From: an uncultured Lachnospiraceae bacterium
GTDB lineage: Bacteria > Bacillota > Clostridia > Lachnospirales > Lachnospiraceae
Assembly: GCA_910578715.1 (NCBI GenBank)
Contig: CAJTRL010000018.1
Coordinates: forward strand, 1 to 61,799
Length of the DNA stretch: 61,799 bases
Direction: 5' to 3'
The notes beneath the pieces were generated by a model. That model did no database searches. It saw nothing but the letters and a program-made list of their open reading frames with translations, and was not told the origin of the DNA. The position numbers and the translations under genes were made by a program. Positions 7,464-16,066 of the stretch are shown here, one piece after another; within the stretch, counting starts at the first letter, position 1, and each line of letters opens with the position of its first letter.

Positions 7464-9378
7464 ATTGTCTCTCCGCAATGCCAAAAGACAGGCCAGAGAT
7501 TATCTGGTCTATTTCGTAACGCTCGTGATGGCGTCCGCACTGATGTATTCTTTCAACAGTCTGATTTTTTTGGAAGATGTGCAAATGCTGGCTAAAAACA
7601 TCGCATCGCTTTCCGTTATTATCGTTTTTGCGAGCATTGTTGTCGTCTGTATTATCGGATGGCTCGTATCTTATACCACAAGATTTATGCTGCAAAGGCG
7701 CAGCCGGGAATTTGGAATCTATCTTCTCATCGGTCTGGAAAACGAACAGGCGGCACGGCTGTTTGTCCTGGAAAACCTGGCCGTTGGGGGCTTTGCTCTC
7801 GTCATGGGCATCCTGTCCGGCTGTTTTCTTTTTCAGGCGATGCGCGCCATCATTCTGACACTGTTTGGCATGTCTTATGCCTTCGTTTTCTCCATTTCTC
7901 TCAGGGCGTTTCTTCTGACCGTCGTCTATTTTGTTCTTATCTATCTGTCCGCCCAGAGAAAATGCCGCAGACGCATCCGCTCCATGAAAATATATGACCT
8001 TCTTTATCTGGAAAAGCAAAATGAGGAAGCGGTCATTCAGACAGGCAAAAAACGCCGCAAAATTTTTGCAGCGTCCATTGCTCTCGGCGTCATCGGCACG
8101 ATTCTGCTCCCGATGAAAAGTACCGGCATCCTCGGCGCGGGTTTTCTCATCGTTTTTCTCTATGGTTTTTTCTTAAGTTTTGCTTCCGGCGTTCCGGCCT
8201 TTTTTGCCCAAAGGCCCGCCCTCAAATACCGTGGACAGACGCTGCTCATTTTCCGCACCCTGACCGCGAAACTCGCCACCGTCGGCACGCTGATGGCAAC
8301 CATCTCCCTGCTTTTTACCGCCGTGCTGATTTCCGAAGGATGCGGCCAGTGTTTTCATGCGCTTTTCTGGAACCGGGCAAGACAAAACGCCAGTTTCGAC
8401 CTTTTTATCGGCATCGAAGGAGAACTTCAGGAACATACGCCCTATCTTGACTATATCGACAACAACATTCCGGTGACGGCCTCCCGCATATACAATATCT
8501 ACCTGAGCAGTGACGCTCCGGTTCTCCGGTATATCCAAAGTCATACCAAATATTACGCTTATTACGACAAAGATACGCTGATGAAATTCAGCGATTATGC
8601 CGCCTTACGCGATATGCTGGGCTATCCGCCCGTTACCCTTGCCAAAGATACTTATCTCATCCACTGTATGCCTTTTTTGAAAAACATCTTACAGGACTAC
8701 GACAAACCCATCCACCCCGGCGGCAGCGCCCTGACGCCCGGCGGCATTTATACGGAACCCTTTAATCAGTTCCAGTCCTCCGGCAACGGGCACCAGTATA
8801 TCCTGGTCGTTCCAGATGAGGTTGTCAGCCAGACCAGCCACCGAATCTATGCGGCCCAGACCAGCGAGCCTGTAAACGACGCGCAGTTTGAGGCGCTTGA
8901 GCAGATTCAGCTGGACGGCAGCCGCCCGGATTATGACTGGCTCAGCGTCAAATCCCGGGAAGAGGCGGAGGCCGCTTTCAGCACAGTCATTTTCGCTTTT
9001 CCTCTCTACTATCTGGCGCTGATTCTCACGATGACGGCTGCCGCTATCCTGACCGTCCAGCAGCTGGCCGAGACAGACCGTTATCAAAAACAGTTTGCGC
9101 TTCTTGGAAAGCTCGGCATGAGCCGCCCAGAAATGACAAGAGCGCTGCGCGGACAGTTCACCATTTATTACGCGATGCCCGCAGTCCCTCCCGTTCTGAT
9201 TGGCGTTCCTTTTATCTGCCATCTGGGAAATTCGGTGGAGCCGGGTACGCTGACAGGCCCCGCTTCCCCGCTGTACATTGTAAGCGGCACGCTCGCACTG
9301 TTTTTTGCCATTTACGGAATTTATATCCTGCTGGCCTATATCAGCCTGAAAAAAAATGTACTGCCGGAACCGGAGTAA
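7453..9378 (+). CDS. ABC transporter permease with FtsX-like domains, BceB-like
   Basis: A 641-residue membrane protein with the BceB plan. An N-terminal helix is followed by a first group of FtsX-type helices. A large extracytoplasmic domain (roughly residues 320-520) follows, which in this family receives the peptide and talks to the kinase, and then three C-terminal helices. ATG 7453 is chosen because GGGAGG stands about 12 bases upstream. Its TAA is directly adjacent to the stop of the convergent methyltransferase gene (TAATTA at 9376-9381). Confidence 0.9.
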   Translation: MFFKLSLRNAKRQARDYLVYFVTLVMASALMYSFNSLIFLEDVQMLAKNIASLSVIIVFASIVVVCIIGWLVSYTTRFMLQRRSREFGIYLLIGLENEQAARLFVLENLAVGGFALVMGILSGCFLFQAMRAIILTLFGMSYAFVFSISLRAFLLTVVYFVLIYLSAQRKCRRRIRSMKIYDLLYLEKQNEEAVIQTGKKRRKIFAASIALGVIGTILLPMKSTGILGAGFLIVFLYGFFLSFASGVPAFFAQRPALKYRGQTLLIFRTLTAKLATVGTLMATISLLFTAVLISEGCGQCFHALFWNRARQNASFDLFIGIEGELQEHTPYLDYIDNNIPVTASRIYNIYLSSDAPVLRYIQSHTKYYAYYDKDTLMKFSDYAALRDMLGYPPVTLAKDTYLIHCMPFLKNILQDYDKPIHPGGSALTPGGIYTEPFNQFQSSGNGHQYILVVPDEVVSQTSHRIYAAQTSEPVNDAQFEALEQIQLDGSRPDYDWLSVKSREEAEAAFSTVIFAFPLYYLALILTMTAAAILTVQQLAETDRYQKQFALLGKLGMSRPEMTRALRGQFTIYYAMPAVPPVLIGVPFICHLGNSVEPGTLTGPASPLYIVSGTLALFFAIYGIYILLAYISLKKNVLPEPE

Positions 9379-9978
9379 TTACAACAGTTCAACCCTCTCC
9401 CAGACTTCCACATATCTTCCGCCAAGAAACGGGCCGAGCCGCTCCACTCTCCGATAATTTTCCGGCAGAATTTTGGCCCAGTTCAGGAAATGGCTCCCGC
9501 CCTCTTCCGGGACGGTATCGACGATAAAATGTCCGATATCGTTCCGGACGGCAGCCGTATGATAGGGTTCTCTCCAGGTCTCCTCCGTTCCGCCGTGCAT
9601 AAAATTCAGCGTAACGAGATAGTCCACCGGCTTTTCCACCAGCGCGTCAAAGCTGCCCGTCCGATAGACAATCGTATCGCCGCCCAGCTCACGGGCCGCC
9701 AGTATCACTTCTTCATGCAGGTCGATGCCAATCTTCTTTTCCGCTTTCACATGCTGTAAAATTCCGCCCAGGCCGCAGCCGATATCAACAACGGTCTTAC
9801 AGTCGTCAGCGTTGATATATTTCACGCATGCCTGTGCATATTCCTTCCACTCATAAGGGCTTAAATGCCATGAATCAAAATGATACTTTTTTATCATTTT
9901 TCCGTATTTTATTCTTTTTGCCCCGCCCAGAAGCACATTTTTCAGGCCGACTTCTTTTATCTTCCGTACCAGTTTCAT
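9379..9978 (-). CDS. Class I SAM-dependent methyltransferase
   Basis: A 199-residue protein with the Rossmann-type SAM motif VVDIGCGLGGIL near residue 65 and an acidic motif II in IGIDLHEEV. The region after it (YLVTLNFMHGG) replaces the usual substrate motif and does not reveal the target. ATG 9978 is supported by GGGAGG eight bases upstream. It is convergent with the BceB-like gene with no intergenic space and no visible terminator between them. Confidence 0.8.
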   Translation of the reverse strand: MKLVRKIKEVGLKNVLLGGAKRIKYGKMIKKYHFDSWHLSPYEWKEYAQACVKYINADDCKTVVDIGCGLGGILQHVKAEKKIGIDLHEEVILAARELGGDTIVYRTGSFDALVEKPVDYLVTLNFMHGGTEETWREPYHTAAVRNDIGHFIVDTVPEEGGSHFLNWAKILPENYRRVERLGPFLGGRYVEVWERVELL

Positions 9979-10083
9979 CAAGAAACCTCCCGCTCATTTT
10001 ATTTATGGTAAACCATTGTTTTCTTTTCTTAATTACATCTGCATTCCTGTTGCTGCCATCGCTCATGGCCGGCCGCCGTTTCC

Positions 10084-10779
10084 TTACGACTCCGCCACAC
10101 AGGGCAGAAACACGAAATTCTCATCCGGCCCCGGCCCCTGTCCGGGCGCAAACCGCATAAAATGGCTTTCCGGGTCATTTAAAAGCCACTCCTCCAACGC
10201 CGCGCTGTGCGCCTCTTTCACGCCCTGCAGATTTGTCATCGTCTTCGGCTCCTCAAAATACGAAAACAGCACATTTTCGTGCAGACAAATCAGGTGATAC
10301 TTATCGCCTTCGATAAGTCCCTCCCGCATCAGCGCCAGGTGATGCGTCATATAGCTTTCCCATTTTCCAGACGAAAGCAGCGCAATCCGCCCCCGGCGGC
10401 GCGACGGCTTTCTGTCGCGCATCCATTCCTCCGCGCATCCGGGAACGGCATGATAATAATAGGGCTGCATGCGAAGCCATAATCTGTCCTTACCGGGCTT
10501 TTCCACCGTTTCCGGCCACCGTTGTAAAAAAGGAGCAAGTAAAGCGCACAATTCTTCCGGGACGGGCGTTTTGCCGACGCCTTCCGCATAAAGAAAAAGA
10601 AACTGCCCGTAACGGTACAGGGACGCGGTCAGCAGACCATGTGCTTCTTTTTCCCGCACAAACGCTTCCCGGCACATCCCAAAAGCGGCCCCGGCCTGTT
10701 CTTCCACAATGTCCTCGCGCAGTACCGCCCGGTAACTTGCGCGTTTCACTTCCTGTTCCATCCATCCTCTGTCCGTCAT
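10084..10779 (-). CDS. Hypothetical protein; C-terminal half resembles dimeric alpha-beta barrel (RhaM-like) domains
   Basis: A 231-residue protein I cannot name. Residues 100-231 show the rhythm of an L-rhamnose mutarotase/EthD-like barrel: MQPYYYHAVPGCAEEWM, SYMTHHLALMREGLIEGDKY, NVLFSYFEEP and a final FVFLP. This is a weak fold-level resemblance. I start at ATG 10779. The 24 extra codons up to 10851 have an odd Arg/Trp/Cys-rich composition, whereas another frame across them reads naturally (WYGGESTQPGYFGAETV) and ends in an ATGA overlap with ATG 10779. It lies downstream of a PadR regulator, probably in the same transcript. Confidence 0.5.
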   Translation of the reverse strand: MTDRGWMEQEVKRASYRAVLREDIVEEQAGAAFGMCREAFVREKEAHGLLTASLYRYGQFLFLYAEGVGKTPVPEELCALLAPFLQRWPETVEKPGKDRLWLRMQPYYYHAVPGCAEEWMRDRKPSRRRGRIALLSSGKWESYMTHHLALMREGLIEGDKYHLICLHENVLFSYFEEPKTMTNLQGVKEAHSAALEEWLLNDPESHFMRFAPGQGPGPDENFVFLPCVAES

Positions 10780-10881
10780 TTCAATCCATACCTTTCTGCT
10801 ACTGTTTCTGCACCAAAATACCCCGGCTGTGTGCTTTCTCCGCCATACCATTTTCTCAACTGAGCAACAGATACCTCCCCC

Positions 10882-11421
10882 TCAACTGCGCAGCATATCC
10901 TCCGCCATTTCGCACCATTCCAGGTAGGCGCGGTAAGTGCGGATGCCAAATTCCACGGTGAGCAGATAATACCGATGTGTCTCGTCTTCGTCAAGGTGCC
11001 CTTGCAATACCTGTTTTGCGCCAAGAAGATAGGGCAGTTCCCGTAAAATCTTTTCCCGGAAGGCCCTGATATGCACAAGCGTCTGTTCCGGCCCCTGTTC
11101 TTTTCCGAAAAAGAGTTTCAGAAGCGTTTCATACCGCAGCTCATCCTTTTCGACGGGATTTTTCAGCCATTCCCGCAGATAATGCCGGCCCTTATCCGTA
11201 ATCGTATAGATGAGCTTGTTCCGCCTGTTTTCCCCGGCCTCCCGCCTGTCGGCAAACCCGCGTTCTACAAGACCGTTCAGGGTTGGATAGATGCTGCCGT
11301 AGCTTGCTCCCCAGAAATATTTCAAAGCCGTATCCATCCGTTTTTTAATCTCGTACCCGGTCAGCTCTTCATGACTTAACAATCCCAGAATCACACAATC
11401 CAGTTTTTTTTCCGACGCCAT
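10882..11421 (-). CDS. PadR family transcriptional regulator
   Basis: A 179-residue PadR-type repressor. The N-terminal winged helix (LDCVILGLLSHEELTGYEIKK, then GSIYPTLNGLVERGF) is followed by a C-terminal dimerisation helix bundle typical of the longer PadR subfamily. It overlaps the 3' end of the polyferredoxin gene by 53 bp in another frame, so the two are cotranscribed. The two palindromes upstream of that operon (12176-12231) are its probable autoregulatory operators. The inducer is unknown. Confidence 0.9.
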   Translation of the reverse strand: MASEKKLDCVILGLLSHEELTGYEIKKRMDTALKYFWGASYGSIYPTLNGLVERGFADRREAGENRRNKLIYTITDKGRHYLREWLKNPVEKDELRYETLLKLFFGKEQGPEQTLVHIRAFREKILRELPYLLGAKQVLQGHLDEDETHRYYLLTVEFGIRTYRAYLEWCEMAEDMLRS

Positions 11422-12163
11422 ATGTACCTCCCTGTCCGCCCCTTATCTCATACGATAATACGCCGCGCGGGCAGTTGTCAATACAGGCGCCGCACTGAAT
11501 GCACTCATAACTTTTAATCTGGCCGTTCCGGACTTCTTCCATGACGGCAACGCTCATGGGACAGACCTTTTCACATTTTCCACAGGAAATGCAGTTTTCC
11601 GGCCTTTTTGCCCGGATATGCAGTCCCGGAAGGCGCAGGAAACGGCGCAGTCTGATGCCGAGCGTCATAAACGGCGCCATCCAGCAGAAATAATGACAGA
11701 AAGCCCTTTTTCCGCACACGAGCGCCGGTACAAGAACCAGACAGACAATGCCGTAATAGATAATGTAACTCTGCACGGAGGAGACCGAAATGCCATGCTT
11801 CGTCTCAAAGAAAAAATCCACCGCGGCGATGCCGCCGCCCGCCAGATAACAGCAAAAGACCACCGTAAGCCAGACCGCCCAGATAACATACTTTATCCGC
11901 AGCCGCCATCCCTGTTTCGGATTCTTTTCTTTCACCGCAAAGGCACACTCTTGTAATCCGCCCGCCGGACACAGGTAAGCGCAGAACAGGCGGCCAAAAG
12001 GAATAGAGAATAGAAACAGCAGGACAAACACGATAAAACTCCCGTTGACGATGCCCGAAAATCCCGCGTTAATAATCAGCGCCGGGCTGAAATAATAAAG
12101 CGTAACCGGGAAAAGCAGAAGGGACAGAATCAGAATCATTTTTCTAAGCCGCTGACGTTTCAT
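11369..12163 (-). CDS. Membrane polyferredoxin (NapH/CcoG-like 4Fe-4S protein)
   Basis: A 264-residue membrane protein with about five helices. It has the Cys motifs CAYLCPAGG (between helices), CHYFCW, and two C-terminal 4Fe-4S clusters: CISCGKCEKVCP and CIQCGACIDNCP. This is the NapH/CcoG/RdxA-like pattern for moving electrons across or along the membrane. Partner enzymes are not in the window. ATG 12163 has AGGAG at proper spacing; the ATG six bases upstream is too close to it. First gene of an operon with the PadR regulator. Confidence 0.87.
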   Translation of the reverse strand: MKRQRLRKMILILSLLLFPVTLYYFSPALIINAGFSGIVNGSFIVFVLLFLFSIPFGRLFCAYLCPAGGLQECAFAVKEKNPKQGWRLRIKYVIWAVWLTVVFCCYLAGGGIAAVDFFFETKHGISVSSVQSYIIYYGIVCLVLVPALVCGKRAFCHYFCWMAPFMTLGIRLRRFLRLPGLHIRAKRPENCISCGKCEKVCPMSVAVMEEVRNGQIKSYECIQCGACIDNCPRGVLSYEIRGGQGGTYGVGKKTGLCDSGIVKS

Positions 12164-12175
12164 AATCATATCTCC

Positions 12176-12237
12176 TATATATCAGTTTGATATATTATTT
12201 TTTCTCATATTATATATCAGTCTGATATATATTGCAA
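12176..12237 (-). promoter_or_regulatory. Promoter with two PadR-type palindromic operators
   Basis: On the minus strand: -35 TTGCAA (12232-12237), 17-base spacer, -10 TATAAT (12209-12214). One palindrome ATATATCA-GNC-TGATATAT (about 12211-12231) fills the spacer. A near-identical one (12176-12194) lies between the -10 and the start codon. This is the arrangement expected for repression by the PadR protein encoded in the same operon. Confidence 0.75.
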
Positions 12238-12333
12238 GGTATTTTTATTGATGCTTTATAGGACTATGTAAGAAATATTCCCGCTGACACATTATGTAAA
12301 CCATTTTCTGATAATACATTGCGCATAATGCTC

Positions 12334-13158
12334 CTATTGACACATTATACAAGGTATTTCTATCTGGATAATAGCGTCCTCCATTCTGTCGATAACATTT
12401 TCATTGATGATGATTTCATAGGAAAAACCCGACAAAACAACCCTGTGTTCCTCCGCAAAATCGAAGATTTTCCCATAACACCGGGCGATATTTTCCTGGG
12501 ATTCCCGGTAAAAAGCCCGGATATAGTCCCCCTCCGGCTGCACATGGAGCCCATCCTTTTTGATGGGAAATGGTATCTCGATGAACAGACGGGAGTATTC
12601 CTCATAATTCCCGGCATAAAGGCTCTCCACCGCAGTCATCGTCCCATAGGAGGCATCATGAAGACGGCGCAGCTGATATTTCTGCGTCTCCGCGGTAATC
12701 ATTTCCACCTGTTTGTCAAAAGACGTGTTTTTATCGGCTTCCACGGTAACCAGATGACGCCCTTTTTTCCGTACAATACTGATTTCCGATAAATCCATCG
12801 TCAGGAGCGTCTCCATATTCTGGCAATGGTAAGCCATCGTTCTGCGGACTGCCTTCAAATGCTCCATGTCCCGGTCCAAATCTTCTATCTTTTCCCGCAA
12901 AAGCCGTTCCATGCTCCGCGCGGAACGATTTTCCATGAACGCCCGGATTTCATCAATCGACACATCCAGCTCCCGCAATAACAAAATCGTCTCCAGAATG
13001 GAACTCTGGTAATAACTGTAATACCGGTAGCCGTTTTCCGGGTTTATCAGAACCGGATGAAACAGGCCGATTTCATCATACCACATCAGCGTTTTTTTAT
13101 TGATTCCATGCAGCGTTGCAAACTGGCCGATGGTAAGCAGTTTCCTTTTTTTCTCCAT
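12334..13158 (-). CDS. MerR family regulator with effector-binding domain
   Basis: A 274-residue protein. The N-terminal MerR winged helix (LLTIGQFATLHGINKKTLMWYDEIGLFHP) is followed by a dimerisation coiled coil (80-120) and a C-terminal GyrI/AraC-type effector-binding domain (125-274). This is the BmrR/multidrug-sensing layout. It is divergent from a MATE pump whose promoter has the MerR-type 19-base spacer, so it probably activates that pump in response to a hydrophobic compound. Confidence 0.88.
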   Translation of the reverse strand: MEKKRKLLTIGQFATLHGINKKTLMWYDEIGLFHPVLINPENGYRYYSYYQSSILETILLLRELDVSIDEIRAFMENRSARSMERLLREKIEDLDRDMEHLKAVRRTMAYHCQNMETLLTMDLSEISIVRKKGRHLVTVEADKNTSFDKQVEMITAETQKYQLRRLHDASYGTMTAVESLYAGNYEEYSRLFIEIPFPIKKDGLHVQPEGDYIRAFYRESQENIARCYGKIFDFAEEHRVVLSGFSYEIIINENVIDRMEDAIIQIEIPCIMCQ

Positions 13159-13173
13159 TTTTTCAAATCCCCC

Positions 13174-13204
13174 TTGACCGTACAGTTACTGTACAGTTTA
13201 TGAT
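13174..13204 (+). promoter_or_regulatory. MerR-type promoter of the MATE pump gene
   Basis: -35 TTGACC (13174-13179) and -10 TATGAT (13199-13204) are separated by 19 bases, longer than usual. The spacer contains a perfect dyad TACAGT-T-ACTGTA. A long spacer with a centred dyad is the signature of MerR-activated promoters. Confidence 0.8.
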
Positions 13205-13287
13205 AAGTCACATACCAGAAAAAAACAAGTAAATTACATCATCGGCAGAAAAAAACTGCCTATGAAGAGAAAGGCACAGGTATCATT

Positions 13288-14619
13288 ATGGAAAAACAAA
13301 ATGCATACGACAAACCGGTTACCCTGAGAAATATTCTGAAATTTGCCATCCCGACCATTGCCATGTCGGTCTTTATGTCCTTTTATACGATGGTGGACGG
13401 TCTGTTTGTGTCCAATCTTATCGGCACGGACGCGCTTTCCGCAATCAATCTGACCGCCCCGGTAATCCAGTTCGTAACGGCAATTTCTACCATGCTTGCT
13501 ACCGGAGGCAGCGCGGTTATCATGAAAAAAATGGGAGAACAGAAACCGGAAGAAGCGAGAGAAGATTTTACTTTCCTGATTATCGTAAACGTGATAGTGG
13601 GCTTTATCATGTGTCTGCTCGGTTATTCTGTCATGGAAAATCTTTTTGGCAGCATGGGACTCTCCGCGGAAGTTGCCGGGTACTGCACCCGGTATCTGAG
13701 CCGCTACCTGTTATTCACAATCCCCATTCTGTTAATGAACAATTTTACACTCTATATGATTGCATCCGAAAAAGCAACGCTTTCCCTTGTCTGCTCCGTC
13801 ACCGGCGGCGTACTGAACATAGCGCTCGACTATATTTTCATTGCGCTCTTCCATATGGGAATCGGGGGCGCCGCCATCGCCACAGGACTTGGCTACTCCG
13901 TAACGGCCGTCGTCGGCCTGTTCGTATTCAGCAGAAAGAAAAATCTGCTTCATTTCACACGTCCGGCTTTCCGCTTCAGAGTACTTATCAATGCCGCAGC
14001 AAACGGATGCTCCGAAATGGCAACCGCTCTGGTCACAGGCATCATTACAATGATGTTCAACTGGACAATGCTGCGCTATGTCGGTGAAAACGGCGTCGCG
14101 GCCGTGACCATCATCATGTATGTTCTGATGTTTGCAAGCTCGCTCTATACAGGCTACTCCTATGGCGTTGCCCCCATGCTCAGCTACTATTACGGAGAAA
14201 AGAACAGCGAAAAGCTGAAAAAACTCGTTTCTGCCAGTCTGAAAATTATTGCCGTTATCTCTCTGGCCACAGCCGCTGCTTCTTTTGCCGCCACCGGCCC
14301 GCTGGTCTCCATATTTGCCCGCCCGGACAATCCGGTTTATGAGCTTGCAGTCACCGGAAACCGTATCTGTACGCTGGCGCTGCTCTTTATCGGCTTTAAT
14401 ATCTTTGCAAGCGGCATGTTCACGGCTTTATCGAACGGCATTGTTTCGGCGGTGCTTGCCTTTTCCCGCTCTTTCGTATTCATGCTGATTACCATGCTCG
14501 TTCTTCCCGCAGTCCTGGGCGTAAACGGCATCTGGCTCGCTACTCCGGCGGCGGAGCTTATGGCGCTTATCCTGTCCGCGGCGATGTTTACAAAATACCG
14601 GAAACGGTACCAGTACTGA
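13288..14619 (+). CDS. MATE family multidrug efflux transporter
   Basis: A 443-residue protein with twelve predicted membrane helices in two homologous halves, typical of MATE/NorM-type cation-coupled drug exporters (IPTIAMSVFMSFYTMVDGLFV near the start, GYSYGVAPMLSYYYG in the second half). It is divergently transcribed from the MerR regulator. Start ATG 13288 follows GAGAAAGG. Substrate unknown. Confidence 0.9.
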   Translation: MEKQNAYDKPVTLRNILKFAIPTIAMSVFMSFYTMVDGLFVSNLIGTDALSAINLTAPVIQFVTAISTMLATGGSAVIMKKMGEQKPEEAREDFTFLIIVNVIVGFIMCLLGYSVMENLFGSMGLSAEVAGYCTRYLSRYLLFTIPILLMNNFTLYMIASEKATLSLVCSVTGGVLNIALDYIFIALFHMGIGGAAIATGLGYSVTAVVGLFVFSRKKNLLHFTRPAFRFRVLINAAANGCSEMATALVTGIITMMFNWTMLRYVGENGVAAVTIIMYVLMFASSLYTGYSYGVAPMLSYYYGEKNSEKLKKLVSASLKIIAVISLATAAASFAATGPLVSIFARPDNPVYELAVTGNRICTLALLFIGFNIFASGMFTALSNGIVSAVLAFSRSFVFMLITMLVLPAVLGVNGIWLATPAAELMALILSAAMFTKYRKRYQY

Positions 14620-14631
14620 AACACACCAGAA

Positions 14632-14660
14632 CGGCCATGTGATGAAATATCATATGGCCG
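14632..14660. terminator. Bidirectional terminator between MATE and AraC genes
   Basis: Stem CGGCCAT/ATGGCCG with additional inner pairing, placed between the convergent MATE and AraC genes. Followed by CCTTTATC on the plus strand. Confidence 0.65.
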
Positions 14661-14663
14661 CCT

Positions 14664-15575
14664 TTATCTGTCACTGTTCTGCCATTTTCTCCGATATTCT
14701 GAAGGCGTACAGTGTGCGTATTCCCGGAAGACTTTTCCAAAATAACTGCTGCTGCCCAGGCCGCATACATGACCGACTGCCGTAACCGGCTCCCGGCTTT
14801 CTGCCAGCATCCGGCAGGCTGCCTGTAAACGATAGGTTTTCATATATTCCACAGGCGTCATATGCAGACATTCCCGGAAAACCCTGAAACATTCCCGCTC
14901 GCTTAAGTATGCTGCCGCCGCGAGCTCCGGAATAGAAATTTTCTCCTGATAATGCTCATGGATAAATGTCATCATCAGCTTTATTTTATCGTTATTTCTG
15001 CTATATTTTTCCTTTTTCTCCTGTATCGGAGCAATTCGTTCCAAAAGCATTAACCATATTTCCGACAGGGCCGCCCGCAGTTTTATTTCATATCCAAATT
15101 CATCGCCCGAAAGACGAAACGCAGCCCGAATATGCTTCAAAATTTGTTCTTCCTCCGCATCATCCGGGAAAAGGGGAATCAGCTCAATCTGCGAAGCCAT
15201 TACGACAGGCGCTATATATTTTTCACCGATTCTGCCTCCCTGTTCTCCGGCAAGAAAAGAAGCATCAAAAATATGAAGAAGCTGGATATTTCTCTCTGTC
15301 CGTGATTTTGCTTTTGTCATATGAAGCACATTGGAATTTACAAGGCCGCCGCTTCCGGCCGGAAACAAAATCTTACCTCCTGGCGTATTATATTCCAGAC
15401 AGCCGCTTTCCATATAAAATAGCTCCACCGCTTTATGCCAGTGCCACGGCACAAAACGCCCGATATATCTGTCCAGCTCCGACCTTGACGCAATATAAGG
15501 AAAATCATTTGCGAATCCGGGCAGAACTTCTTCTCTGCTTCCGGTATAAAACTCAATGCTATGAATATTTTTCAT
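14664..15575 (-). CDS. AraC family transcriptional regulator with N-terminal cupin
   Basis: A 303-residue regulator. The N-terminal sensing domain has the cupin-like strand WHWHKAVELFYMESG. The C-terminal double helix-turn-helix comprises ISIPELAAAAYLSERECFRVF and the closing GLGSSSYFGKVFREYAHCTPSEYR. Such proteins usually regulate carbohydrate genes, but no sugar operon is adjacent. I start at ATG 15575 (MKNIHS), behind a GGTGGGATGAG ribosome site. The longer reading to 15701 lacks one and adds a non-conserved stretch. Confidence 0.87.
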   Translation of the reverse strand: MKNIHSIEFYTGSREEVLPGFANDFPYIASRSELDRYIGRFVPWHWHKAVELFYMESGCLEYNTPGGKILFPAGSGGLVNSNVLHMTKAKSRTERNIQLLHIFDASFLAGEQGGRIGEKYIAPVVMASQIELIPLFPDDAEEEQILKHIRAAFRLSGDEFGYEIKLRAALSEIWLMLLERIAPIQEKKEKYSRNNDKIKLMMTFIHEHYQEKISIPELAAAAYLSERECFRVFRECLHMTPVEYMKTYRLQAACRMLAESREPVTAVGHVCGLGSSSYFGKVFREYAHCTPSEYRRKWQNSDR

Positions 15576-15743
15576 CTGGTACTCATCCCACCTAATGATA
15601 TCATTCTGCGCCCTAAAATCGGGTGTGCTTCCGGTTTTCCACTCTATCGTAACACAAAAATGCCAGAGATAAACCATTTCTTTATCAAAATATTGACCCA
15701 ATTTTAATTTTTAACCCCCAGGCGAATCCTTGTGAAATCTGTA

Positions 15744-15773
15744 TTGACAAAGTAAAATGCTCTGTGATACAAT
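15744..15773 (+). promoter_or_regulatory. Promoter of the tRNA-Thr gene
   Basis: -35 TTGACA (15744-15749), 18-base spacer, -10 TACAAT (15768-15773), about 40 bases upstream of the mature tRNA. Confidence 0.75.
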
Positions 15774-15812
15774 ACAATTCGGCAAATGAATAAAATACTT
15801 TGCCGGAAACAA

Positions 15813-15885
15813 GCTGCTGTAGCACAGTCGGTAGTGCGTCGCATTGGTAGTGCGGAGGTCACGGGTCCGATTCCCGTCAGCAGCT
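15813..15885 (+). tRNA. tRNA-Thr (anticodon GGU)
   Basis: A full cloverleaf: acceptor GCTGCTG/CAGCAGC, D stem GCAC/GTGC, anticodon stem TCGCA/TGCGG with loop TTGGTAG (anticodon GGT), T stem ACGGG/CCCGT. The discriminator base is T, and CCA is not encoded. The D arm carries the usual GG. It reads ACC and ACU codons. Confidence 0.93.
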
Positions 15886-15918
15886 TTGAAGTTTTTATAT
15901 TTACTATTTTAATTATTT

Positions 15919-16029
15919 GGTGTTAGTCAGTAGATAGGTTGATACTCGAAGTTTCCAGTCTACAGACCGCATAAGTACCGGGCGGTAGGTTGTAAATGAT
16001 AGTTGCCAACACAGCTGCTGACTAACCCC
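15919..16029 (+). ncRNA. Structured leader RNA candidate
   Basis: About 110 nt closed by a perfect 9-bp stem GTTAGTCAG (15922-15930)/CTGACTAAC (16018-16026), extended by GG/CC across one mismatch. Inside lie GTAGA/TCTAC and ACCGC/GCGGT helices, giving a multi-branch fold. It sits between tRNA-Thr and the small gene at 16067, with no obvious promoter of its own. GCTGCTG at 16014-16020 could also pair with the tRNA 3' acceptor strand CAGCAGC in a read-through transcript. Family not recognised. Confidence 0.45.
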
Positions 16030-16066
16030 ATTATTTTTCATCAGCATATGTGAGGAGGATTATACT

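Noticed and set aside
15813..15885. tRNA-Thr considered as a phage attachment site
   Set aside because: No duplicated tRNA 3' end or integrase gene is visible; the nearest phage-like genes are 33 kb away.
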